From NCBI RefSeq assembly GCF_000199675.1, contig NC_014960.1, positions 930,001 through 994,000 on the forward strand: a stretch of DNA of 64,000 bases. Reading direction: 5' to 3'. The position numbers and the translations under genes are program-made. This document shows, in pieces, positions 41,528 to 49,555 of the stretch. This stretch comes from Anaerolinea thermophila UNI-1. Lineage in GTDB: Bacteria; Chloroflexota; Anaerolineae; Anaerolineales; Anaerolineaceae. The notes beneath the pieces were generated by a model. The model saw only the letters and a list, made by a program, of their open reading frames with translations. It was not told the DNA's origin and did not search any database. Position 1 is the stretch's first letter, and each line of letters starts with the position of its first letter.

Positions 41528-43021
41528 TTAACGCAAGGGATTCAGCCAGTACTCGTTTTCATCCCCTTCTGCCGCCCAGCCGGTGTATCCGCCGCGTTCG
41601 GTGCGCACTTTCCACCATACCCAGCCTTCCGCGCACATGGGACCTTCCAGAACGGTCACGGTTTCGCCGGGTTGAATCCAGCCCACCCGTTCGCTCTCTT
41701 TGCCGGGTTCTTTGTGCAGGCGTTGAGGCAGGTCAGGTTCTTTGAAAGTGTATGCCCGCATGCCCACTTGCAGGCGAGAGTAAGGGGCATCTTCACAGGG
41801 TTTGGTGGCACGCTGGATGGGGGTTGCGGTTACAACCGGCGTGGGGGGGACTTTCTCGCCGATTTCGATGCGCGCCTGTACCTCGCCGGTGAAGGAGTCC
41901 AGACGGTATACCGCGCCATCGGCAGGGGCATGCACCCAGATTGCACCCGCACCGGCAGTGATGGAACGCAAAGGCACTCGCAGAGAAGTGCGCGAGCGTT
42001 CTGCACCGGTGGAAGGATCGAGTTGTAACACATCTCCCCAGGGCGTGGCAAACCATAGCGAGCCATAAGCAAGGCGTAAATCGGCATACCCGATGGGCTT
42101 TTGCTGGCGCAAAGAAAAGACACTGTACAGCCTTCCATCCGGGTTCATGCGGTAGAGGCGGGCAAAGGCTTGCGAAAACAACCACAGGCTTTTATCGTCC
42201 GCATGAAAGGCATCTTCCATCAGCCAATCGTGGGTACCATGCAGGGTGATTTCTTCCCGTTGCAGGCTTTGCGGATCGATGCGGTACAGTGGGGTATCCA
42301 CCGTGTTGCGCGTCAGCGCCCACACATAACCCAATCCGGTGGTTAGGCGGGAAACACTTCCCACTTCTGCATACCCGTTGACCTGATTGATGCGCGGGTC
42401 AATGCGGATAACACCGCCATTGGGGATGTATTCCTCGTAAGGACGCAAAACGTTAGAGAGGGGACGCTCTTCAATGCCTACCCAAACCCCACCCTCGCCG
42501 CTTGCCAGTGCCATGGTTTTTCCTTGAGGAATGGGAATGACGGCTTCCATTTGATACGTGGTGAGGTTGAAGCGCAAGACGCGGTCGGCGGAGCGGTCCA
42601 GCGCCCATACTGCACCTTCTCCAATGGCAATTTCTTCTGGATGGAAGCCGGTGGGGATAATCACAGCAATGCTGTTGCTGGAGGGGTCAATCACCAGCAG
42701 GTTGCCGTTGATGGGGTTTGCCGTCCATACCCATTCAGCCGGGGATGGAGTAGGAGAAGGGGTGAACGCTGGGGACACGCTTGTTTCCATTGTGGGGGAG
42801 GGTACGGGTAGGGTGTTTGTGCTCTCTACGGGCATAGCCGGGGTGACCAGCATGGCAGAGAGCGGGTTGGCTTGGGTACAGGCGCTCAACCCGATGATCA
42901 ACACGATGAAGATGAGCATCCTTAACTGGACTGTGCGCCCTTTTTCATGGAAACATCCGATGGATTTACCTGATGGGGAAGGTTTTACCCTTTTCAGAAA
43001 AAGTTGAGCATCAAAAGGCAT
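41528..43021 (-). CDS. Lipoprotein with beta-propeller-like body and SH3-type C-terminus
   Basis: A 497-residue protein. A hydrophobic stretch ending GLSAC suggests a lipoprotein. A Pro/Thr/Ser linker follows, then repeated beta-propeller-like blades (EWVWTANPINGNLLVID, GAVWALDRSADRVLRFN, GGVWVGIEE, GYVWALTRNT, GSLWFATPWGDVLQLD), and a C-terminal SH3-like segment (WIQPGETVTVLEGPMCAEGWVWWKVRT). Likely a surface protein of unknown ligand. The start is uncertain: 43021 has AGGGTG upstream but gives a long N-region; 42919 starts at the hydrophobic core itself but has no positive residues and no ribosome site. Confidence 0.8.
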   Translation of the reverse strand: MPFDAQLFLKRVKPSPSGKSIGCFHEKGRTVQLRMLIFIVLIIGLSACTQANPLSAMLVTPAMPVESTNTLPVPSPTMETSVSPAFTPSPTPSPAEWVWTANPINGNLLVIDPSSNSIAVIIPTGFHPEEIAIGEGAVWALDRSADRVLRFNLTTYQMEAVIPIPQGKTMALASGEGGVWVGIEERPLSNVLRPYEEYIPNGGVIRIDPRINQVNGYAEVGSVSRLTTGLGYVWALTRNTVDTPLYRIDPQSLQREEITLHGTHDWLMEDAFHADDKSLWLFSQAFARLYRMNPDGRLYSVFSLRQQKPIGYADLRLAYGSLWFATPWGDVLQLDPSTGAERSRTSLRVPLRSITAGAGAIWVHAPADGAVYRLDSFTGEVQARIEIGEKVPPTPVVTATPIQRATKPCEDAPYSRLQVGMRAYTFKEPDLPQRLHKEPGKESERVGWIQPGETVTVLEGPMCAEGWVWWKVRTERGGYTGWAAEGDENEYWLNPLR

Positions 43022-43091
43022 GAAGACACCCTGAATGTTTTTTGCCCTTGAGGATCGTTTCAAGGGTTTATTTTACCCGCATTCCTGGAGG

Positions 43092-43135
43092 GAAAATAAA
43101 AATGCGGAGTACTGTCTCCCTGGACAGTACTCCGC
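43092..43135 (-). terminator. Strong terminator of the alpha-galactoside operon
   Basis: GCGGAGTACTGTC (43104-43116) and GACAGTACTCCGC (43123-43135) make a perfect 13-bp stem with a six-base loop. On the minus strand it is followed by ATTTTTATTTT. It lies 20 bases past the last GH4 gene. Confidence 0.9.
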
Positions 43136-43154
43136 TTTAGGGGAGGGGAGGTGG

Positions 43155-44555
43155 CTAATGGAATGGCGGTAACATATCGCCATGGGCTTCGATCAGATCA
43201 TCCACCAGACTCCAGATTTGATCCAGATCCAGTTCGGCGGCGGTGTGCGGATCGAGCATGGCGGCATGGTAAATGTGTTCGCGCTTGCCGGTCAACGCGG
43301 CTTCTACGGTCAGGGCTTGCACATTGATGTTGGTCTGCATCAGCGCGGCGAGTTGCGGTGGTAACATGCCAATCTTGGTGGGCTGGATGCCGTTCTTGTC
43401 CACCAGACAGGGCACTTCCACGGTGCATCCCTGCGGCAGGTTGTCAATCAGCCCGCGGTTCTCCACGTTACCGTAAATCACCCGCGGGATGCCTGTTTCC
43501 AGTGAGTGGATGATGTAAGAGCCGTATTCGTGGGACTTTTCAATTTGATCAAATTTGGATGCTATCTCGGTTATCCAGTTGATGTCCCAATCGGTAGCAC
43601 CCGCTGCGCGCAGTTTTTCCTGAATCAAGGGGACGTTGATGGGCAGGTTGGGGTTTTCCACCACGTCTTTGGTGGCTTCCCATCCGGCTATCTGTACCTC
43701 GCAACGGCGGATGTACTCATCCAGCGGAATGTTGAACTTCTCAATGAGGTCTGGACGGTCGCGCTTGATGAACCAGGGCACGTATTCGCTGAAGTGTTCG
43801 CTGGATTCGGTGACAAAGTACCCCAGGCGTTTGAGCATTTCGTAACGCACGCGGTTCCAATCGGGCACGCGCCCTTCTTTGTATACCTGATGAATGCGCG
43901 GGTACAGGTCTTCCACGCCTTGCGGGGTCTTGCGCTCAAATTTCAGGTAAAACGCCATGTGATTGATGCCTGCGCACAGGTAGTTGATTTCCTCAATGGG
44001 CACGCCGATGTCCTGGGCAATCTGCATGGCGGTTCCCTGCACCGAATGGCACAAACCCACGTTGCGAATCTTGCTGGCGCGGTTGAGCGCCCACATGTTC
44101 ATTGCCATGGGGTTGACGTAGTTAAGCAAGAGAGCCTGCGGGCACAGTTCTTCCATATCCTTTGCCAGATCTAGCAGGACGGGAATGGTGCGCAGGGCAC
44201 GCATGATACCGCCAATGCCCAGCGTATCGGCGATGGTCTGGCGCAAGCCGTACTTTTTGGGAATCTCGAAGTCAATCACCGTGCTGGGGCGGTAACCGCC
44301 AATCTGGAACATGGTGATGACGTAATCTGCCCCAGCCACGGCTTTGCGCCGGTCGGTGGTGGCTTCGATGGTAGGATGCGCTCCCAGCGTTCGGGCAATG
44401 CGCTCTGCCACCAGTCGGGTGGTATTCAGGCGGGTTTCGTCAATGTCCATCAATGAGATGGTGGAGTCAGCCAGTTCCGGAAAACTGAGGATATCTCCCA
44501 GCAGATTCTTAGCAAAGACTGTGCTTCCGGCTCCGATAAAAGCAATTTTGGGCAT
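43155..44555 (-). CDS. GH4 alpha-galactosidase, second copy
   Basis: A 466-residue family GH4 glycosidase. GH4 enzymes use NAD+ and Mn2+ in a redox-elimination mechanism. The NAD motif is FIGAGSTVFAKNLLGDIL. The signature CHSVQGT near residue 178 (the CHSV form associated with alpha-galactosidases), with GINHMAFYL after it, supports MelA-type specificity for alpha-galactosides. AGGAG lies six bases before the ATG; the longer frame upstream was not used. It follows its paralogue by 30 bases and ends the operon. Confidence 0.92.
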   Translation of the reverse strand: MPKIAFIGAGSTVFAKNLLGDILSFPELADSTISLMDIDETRLNTTRLVAERIARTLGAHPTIEATTDRRKAVAGADYVITMFQIGGYRPSTVIDFEIPKKYGLRQTIADTLGIGGIMRALRTIPVLLDLAKDMEELCPQALLLNYVNPMAMNMWALNRASKIRNVGLCHSVQGTAMQIAQDIGVPIEEINYLCAGINHMAFYLKFERKTPQGVEDLYPRIHQVYKEGRVPDWNRVRYEMLKRLGYFVTESSEHFSEYVPWFIKRDRPDLIEKFNIPLDEYIRRCEVQIAGWEATKDVVENPNLPINVPLIQEKLRAAGATDWDINWITEIASKFDQIEKSHEYGSYIIHSLETGIPRVIYGNVENRGLIDNLPQGCTVEVPCLVDKNGIQPTKIGMLPPQLAALMQTNINVQALTVEAALTGKREHIYHAAMLDPHTAAELDLDQIWSLVDDLIEAHGDMLPPFH

Positions 44556-44585
44556 ACAAGTCTCCTTTCTCCTGAATGAATTCAA

Positions 44586-45923
44586 TTATTGGATTTGAAA
44601 TTGTGGCAGCCACTGCCTCTCGGCTTCGAGCATCTCCCTGACCATGGCATGAATTTGCGGCAGGGTGCATACTGCCGCGGTGAGCGGGTCGAGCATGACT
44701 GCATGATACACTGCATCCACTTCGCCAGAAAGAGCGGCTTCCACAATCAGTTCCTGGGCGTTGATGTTGGTGCGGTTTAACGCCGCCAGTTGTGGCGGCA
44801 GGTCGCCAACGCTCACCGGCTGGATGCCGCTGGCATCTACCAGGCAGGGGACTTCCACGGTGCATCCGTGCGGCAGGTTGGGGATCAGCCCAAAGTTGGG
44901 CACATTGCCGTTAATTTTCACGGGGTGATTGGTCTCGATGGCTTCGATGATGTACGAGCCGTATTCGTGACTGCGCTGGTTGCTCAACGTACGCACACCT
45001 TCGAGCAACTCCTGAAATTCCTGCTGGAAGGTTTGGGCAGTGCGCTGGCAGTGGCGCAGGTATCCGCCCGTGCGCCCGAAGTCGAACCAGAAATCCTGCG
45101 GGCTCTTGAAGCGCGGCACCAGATCCTGTTCGATCATCTCTGCCGATTTGCGGAAATACGGGACGTATTCGCTGGCATGTCCGCTGGATTCGGTGACAAA
45201 GTAGCCAAAGTACTTCATCAATTCACAACGCACCGGCTCGGTCTCGTAGATTTCCGGTTTTTCGATGGCTTCCCATAGGGCAGGGTACAGGTCTTCCTTG
45301 CCACGGCGGAACTCCAGGAAGAAGGCTTGATGGTTAATTCCCGCGCACAGGAAGTTGACTTCTTCGTACGGCACGTTGACCCATCGCGCCAGCATCTCGC
45401 TGGTGCCCTGCACTGAGTGACATAAACCAACGAAAGGACGTCCGGAACCGGCGCTCACCGCCCAGCAGTTTGCCGCCATGGGGTTGACGTAGTTGAGAAG
45501 CAGGGCATCCGGCGCGTAGTCGTCCATCTCATCGCAAATGTCCAGCAGGACGGGAATGGTACGTAACGCCCGGAAGACACCGCCGGGTCCCAGGGTATCG
45601 CCCACACACTGCCCTACGCCGTACTTCAGAGGAATTTCGATATCCAGACGGTACGCTTCCAGCCCGCCTTGCTGAAATGTGGTGATCACGTAATCTGCTC
45701 CGGTGATGGCTTCGCGGCGATTCAGAGTTGCCTGTACACGGGCTTTCAACTTCCGTTGCTCAATCAGGGCTTCGACCAGTTTATACGCGGCGTTCAAGCG
45801 CTCCGCGTTGATGTCCATCAGGACGATTTCGCTTTCCTGAAGCGCCGGGGTGAGCAAAATATCATTGCACAGATTGCGGGTGAAGACAGTGCTTCCTGCG
45901 CCGATGAGAACAATTTTTGCCAT
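44586..45923 (-). CDS. GH4 alpha-galactosidase, first copy
   Basis: A 445-residue GH4 enzyme, clearly paralogous to the next gene: LIGAGSTVFTRNLCNDIL for NAD, the CHSVQGT signature and CAGINHQAFFLEF. The two copies share the C-terminal pattern PHGCTVEVPCLVDASGIQP but differ in the middle, so they may cleave different alpha-galactosides (for example melibiose versus longer oligosaccharides). Intracellular, as expected for an NAD-dependent enzyme fed by an ABC importer. Confidence 0.92.
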   Translation of the reverse strand: MAKIVLIGAGSTVFTRNLCNDILLTPALQESEIVLMDINAERLNAAYKLVEALIEQRKLKARVQATLNRREAITGADYVITTFQQGGLEAYRLDIEIPLKYGVGQCVGDTLGPGGVFRALRTIPVLLDICDEMDDYAPDALLLNYVNPMAANCWAVSAGSGRPFVGLCHSVQGTSEMLARWVNVPYEEVNFLCAGINHQAFFLEFRRGKEDLYPALWEAIEKPEIYETEPVRCELMKYFGYFVTESSGHASEYVPYFRKSAEMIEQDLVPRFKSPQDFWFDFGRTGGYLRHCQRTAQTFQQEFQELLEGVRTLSNQRSHEYGSYIIEAIETNHPVKINGNVPNFGLIPNLPHGCTVEVPCLVDASGIQPVSVGDLPPQLAALNRTNINAQELIVEAALSGEVDAVYHAVMLDPLTAAVCTLPQIHAMVREMLEAERQWLPQFQIQ

Positions 45924-45954
45924 GCAACATTCCTTTCTTTACTTGTGTTCGATG

Positions 45955-46305
45955 TTAGAAGGGCAATTTCTCTGCCCAGCGACCTATGAGTGGCAGTGGT
46001 GCGATCAGCCCTCGGGTAGCATTGACCATGCCCATCACCCATGCCACTACTGCGAAGATCCATGCGGCAATCACCAGCGCAAACAGCGAAGCACTGAGCA
46101 CAGGTCCTATGATGGGAATCCATGCCAGCAGAAAGCCCAGTACAACCCAACCCAAAAACACCCCGGCAGAGAAGAACACCAATCCCAGCGCTTGCAGCGC
46201 GTGGTAACGGGCATAGTCATCGCGACGCTCGAAAATCAGCACGTAAAGGCTTCCCAGAAAGAGGATAAGGTAACTGAGAAAGGCGGTGATGCGTGATCTG
46301 TCCAT
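45955..46305 (-). CDS. Small DUF4870-like membrane protein
   Basis: A 116-residue protein with three hydrophobic helices (about 8-27, 42-85 as a split pair, 86-105). FERRDDYARYHALQALGL matches the cytoplasmic motif common in DUF4870/Tic20-like proteins. Function unknown. GGAGG lies eight bases before the ATG, and the gene starts one base after the OppF stop, so it belongs to the operon even though its role in sugar use is not obvious. Confidence 0.8.
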   Translation of the reverse strand: MDRSRITAFLSYLILFLGSLYVLIFERRDDYARYHALQALGLVFFSAGVFLGWVVLGFLLAWIPIIGPVLSASLFALVIAAWIFAVVAWVMGMVNATRGLIAPLPLIGRWAEKLPF

Positions 46306-46306
46306 G

Positions 46307-47335
46307 TCAATCTCCTCCAATGCCTCGCAGACTCAGTTCTCCGGCAAAGTGACATGAGGCAAAATGCCCGGGCTCTACCTCGCGCAGGGCGGGTTCTTGC
46401 TGACTGCAAATGTCTTTGGCATAACGGCAACGAGGATGAAACACACACCCTTTGGGAGGATTGGCAGGGCTGGGAACATCTCCCTGCAAAGGAATACGTT
46501 GCATCTTAATATCGGGATCGGCGGGGGGAATGGCGGACACCAGCGCTTCGGTGTAGGGGTGGAGCGGGTGATACAGCACGTTCTCTGTTTCTGAGAGTTC
46601 GACAATTTTTCCCACGTACATTACCGCAATGCGGTCGGAGATGTGTTCAACCACTGATAAATCGTGCGCTACAAAGATTAGCGTCAAGCCCAAATCTTCC
46701 TTAAGGTTCTGAAGCAGGTTCAATACCTGCGCCTGGATGGATACATCCAGCGCCGAGACCGGTTCATCGGCGACAATCAAGCGCGGGCTGAGCGAGAGCG
46801 TGCGGGCAATGCCAATGCGCTGTCGCTGTCCGCCGGAAAACTCGTGGGGATAGCGATCCATGTAGGCAGGGTCGAGACCGACGGCGGTCATCAAATAGGC
46901 TACCCGGTCTTCCAATTCACGTCCCCGGGCAATATTATGGATGATGAGCGGTTCACCGATGATTTCCTTGACCGTCCGCCGCGGATTGAGCGAACTGAAA
47001 GGGTCCTGGAATATCATGCGCATTTCGCGGCGCAAGGGCATCATTTGCTTCTGGGTAAATTTGGAAATTTCCACCCGTTCGCCGTCTTTCTTACGGAACC
47101 AGATTTCGCCGTCGGTTGGGTCGTACAGTCGCAAGATGGTGCGCCCCGCAGTGGTCTTACCACATCCGCTTTCTCCAACCAGTCCAAGTACCTCGTTTTC
47201 CCGCACGCTGAAACTGATGCCATCCACGGCTTTGACATAGCCTTTAATGGTTTGGAAGAACCCGCCGCGGATGGGAAAGTGCATTTTCAGGTTCTTGACT
47301 TCCAATATGGGTTCGGTCTGCAGGTTGTTTGCCAT
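46307..47335 (-). CDS. Oligopeptide/oligosaccharide ABC transporter ATPase (OppF type)
   Basis: A 342-residue ATPase: Walker A GESGCGKTT, signature FSGGQRQRIGIARTL, Walker B LIVADEPVSALD, and the C-terminal Opp/Dpp extension with a Cys cluster (GCVFHPRCRYAKDIC) that often binds iron-sulfur. It is the second ATPase of the importer; the first (OppD) is encoded before the binding protein. In Thermotogae and Chloroflexota many such transporters carry sugars. Confidence 0.94.
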   Translation of the reverse strand: MANNLQTEPILEVKNLKMHFPIRGGFFQTIKGYVKAVDGISFSVRENEVLGLVGESGCGKTTAGRTILRLYDPTDGEIWFRKKDGERVEISKFTQKQMMPLRREMRMIFQDPFSSLNPRRTVKEIIGEPLIIHNIARGRELEDRVAYLMTAVGLDPAYMDRYPHEFSGGQRQRIGIARTLSLSPRLIVADEPVSALDVSIQAQVLNLLQNLKEDLGLTLIFVAHDLSVVEHISDRIAVMYVGKIVELSETENVLYHPLHPYTEALVSAIPPADPDIKMQRIPLQGDVPSPANPPKGCVFHPRCRYAKDICSQQEPALREVEPGHFASCHFAGELSLRGIGGD

Positions 47336-47345
47336 ATCGTTGCCT

Positions 47346-48476
47346 CTACAGGATGGTATAGGGGTCGGCGGCGTCGCGCAATCCATCGCCGAGGAAGTTC
47401 CACCCCAGCACTGCCATGAAGATAAAGAATACAGGGGAGATAATCCAGATGTTGAAGCCCAGCGTCTGGATAGTTTGCGCTTCGCGCATCATCACCCCCC
47501 ACGAAACCAGCGGCTCCTGAATGCCAATACCCAGGAAACTCAGGAAACTCTCCGCCAGAATGATAGTGGGGATGGTCAGGGTCAGCACGACAATGGTATG
47601 ACTGATAGTGTTGGGGTAAAGGTGATGAAAGATGATCCGCCAGTCGGATGCGCCCATTTCGCGGGCGGCGAGGACAAAGTCGGTTTCACGCAGTGCCAGT
47701 ACTTTGCCGCGTACCTCGCGCGCCAGCAGAGTCCACGAGAGAAGCGCAAAGATTGAAGACATCACCACAAAAACGGCAAATTGATCCCATGTATCAGGGA
47801 TAATGGCAGCCAGTGCCATCCACAGCGGCAATTGGGGGAAGGACTGCACAAACTCCACAAAGCGCTGCATGTACGTATCCACCGCCCCACCGAAATACCC
47901 GGAGATGACCCCCAGCACCGACCCCACTGCCACACTGATGATGGTGCCAAACAGCGACATGGAGAGGGAAATCCGCCCGGCAAGGCAGGAACGCGAGAAG
48001 ATGTCCCGTCCAAATTTATCCGAACCCAGCAGGAAAATCATGCCTTCAGGGTCCTTCAAACCGTACAGGTGGATGTTCATGGGAATCAGTCCCAGCAGTT
48101 TATAATCCCATCCCTTCACAAAAAAGTAAATTGGGTAGGCTTTGGAAGTGTCTTCTACCCAGCGGGGGAACATGTTCTCGTCCAGTACCTGCTTCCACCC
48201 GTAAATGAACGGGCGTAGATGGAATTTCCCTTCTGCGTCAATAAAGTGAACTTTGTGCGGGGGGATGTACCCGTTGCGCATGTTGAGTTTGACCGGGTCG
48301 TAAGGCGCAAAGAAGTCAGAAAAGATTGCCAGCACGATGAGCATGATGACCATCAAGCCGCCCAGAATGGCGATCTTACTCTTGCGGAAGCGCCTCCACA
48401 CCAGCGTGCCATAGGATTCGTGCTCTCTGGCGCGCAGGATCACGGCTGAAGCGGATTTGGGATTTTTGTTTGCCAT
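47346..48476 (-). CDS. ABC importer permease (OppC type)
   Basis: A 376-residue permease of the BPD_transp_1 family. An N-terminal helix, then an extracytoplasmic insert of about 100 residues (LNMRNGYIPPHKVHFIDAEG to KLLGLIP), then LGSDKFGRDIFSR and five helices with the EAA loop (REMGASDWRIIFHHLYPNT). GGAGG lies seven bases before the ATG. The insert is longer than in typical DppC proteins. Confidence 0.94.
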   Translation of the reverse strand: MANKNPKSASAVILRAREHESYGTLVWRRFRKSKIAILGGLMVIMLIVLAIFSDFFAPYDPVKLNMRNGYIPPHKVHFIDAEGKFHLRPFIYGWKQVLDENMFPRWVEDTSKAYPIYFFVKGWDYKLLGLIPMNIHLYGLKDPEGMIFLLGSDKFGRDIFSRSCLAGRISLSMSLFGTIISVAVGSVLGVISGYFGGAVDTYMQRFVEFVQSFPQLPLWMALAAIIPDTWDQFAVFVVMSSIFALLSWTLLAREVRGKVLALRETDFVLAAREMGASDWRIIFHHLYPNTISHTIVVLTLTIPTIILAESFLSFLGIGIQEPLVSWGVMMREAQTIQTLGFNIWIISPVFFIFMAVLGWNFLGDGLRDAADPYTIL

Positions 48477-48495
48477 GCGAAACCTCCGCAATCTT

Positions 48496-49494
48496 CTAAC
48501 TCAGACGGATGCGCGGGTCAACCAGCGCCAGCACCACATCGGCAATCAGGTTGCCAAGGACCAGCAAGACGCTGTAAATGAGCAGGAAACCGCCCGAGAC
48601 ATAGATATCCTGATTGACCAGCGAACTGTAAAACATGGGTGCCAGCGAGGGCATGTTCAGTACAATGGCGGCTTCCAGTTCACCCTGGAGCATGTACGGC
48701 AACACTGTGCCCTGATACATGATAATCGGGTGCAGGGCGTTGGGTACAGCATGCTTGTTGATGACCACATCTTCCCTCAGCCCTTTGGCACGTGCTGTGG
48801 TGACGTATTGCATGTTGAGCACATCCAGCAGGTTGCCACGCATGACTCGCATATTGCGGGCAATGCCGCCAAACCCGGCAATGGCGATGACGGGCCAGGA
48901 ATACTTTAAGATATCCACAAACTTTGCCCAGGAAAGCGGGGCAAAGGAATATTCCGGGGAAACAAAGCGGTTGACGTAGGGGGATTTTAATTCAATGACC
49001 AGAAAATACACCGCGATAATTGCCAGAAAGAACCGCGGTGCGGCTGTACCGATAAAGGCAAACACCGTCGCGGCGTAATCGCCAATGCTGTACTTGTGCG
49101 TCGCAGAGTAAATCCCGATGACAATGCCGAAAATAGTAGAAATGAGGTGCGCAGAAAGCGCCAGAAAGAGGGTGCGCGGCAGGCGTTCGGCAATCAATTG
49201 TCCAACATCCTGCTTATAGGCAAAAGAATAACCGAACTTTCCTTCAGTGACGATGCCTTTAATCCAGTTGAAATACTGCTCATAGACGGGGCGGTCCAAC
49301 CCGTAAATTTTTCGGTATTCGTTTGCCGCCTTTTCCGCTTCTACAGGCGACATGTTCGCCTGATTGATGAGGAAATTTTGGTAGGTAGTGGCAAAGTCTC
49401 CTGGCGGCAGTTGGATGATAGCAAAAGAGACAATGCTGATTCCCAGCAACAGGGGAATGGAAAGCAACAGGCGGCGCAAGATATAACTGATCAT
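48496..49494 (-). CDS. ABC importer permease (OppB type)
   Basis: A 332-residue permease with six helices. The N-terminal RRLLLSIPLLLGISIVSFAI and the EAA loop around VTTARAKGLREDVVINKHAVPNAL are typical. It pairs with OppC to form the channel. It lies 61 bases after the binding-protein gene, separated by a G/C hairpin. Confidence 0.95.
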   Translation of the reverse strand: MISYILRRLLLSIPLLLGISIVSFAIIQLPPGDFATTYQNFLINQANMSPVEAEKAANEYRKIYGLDRPVYEQYFNWIKGIVTEGKFGYSFAYKQDVGQLIAERLPRTLFLALSAHLISTIFGIVIGIYSATHKYSIGDYAATVFAFIGTAAPRFFLAIIAVYFLVIELKSPYVNRFVSPEYSFAPLSWAKFVDILKYSWPVIAIAGFGGIARNMRVMRGNLLDVLNMQYVTTARAKGLREDVVINKHAVPNALHPIIMYQGTVLPYMLQGELEAAIVLNMPSLAPMFYSSLVNQDIYVSGGFLLIYSVLLVLGNLIADVVLALVDPRIRLS

Positions 49495-49518
49495 ACCGGC
49501 TCCAGTCCAGAGGATAAT

Positions 49519-49543
49519 GGGGGGAGGGGGTGTCCCTCCCCCC
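49519..49543 (-). promoter_or_regulatory. G/C hairpin between binding protein and permease genes
   Basis: GGGGGGAGGG (49519-49528) pairs with CCCTCCCCCC (49534-49543) around a five-base loop. No T-tract follows on the minus strand (ATTATCC), so it is probably a partial terminator or a 3' stabiliser that keeps binding-protein mRNA more abundant than permease mRNA. Confidence 0.6.
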
Positions 49544-49555
49544 AGAGACTACAGG

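Noticed and set aside
42919..43063. TTG start at 43063 for the propeller lipoprotein
   Set aside because: The extra N-terminal residues lack any signal-peptide feature and no ribosome site precedes the TTG; 43021 or 42919 are better candidates.
43506..44174. A 222-codon open frame antisense to the second GH4 gene
   Set aside because: Shadow of the GH4 coding sequence, no start signals and low-complexity translation.
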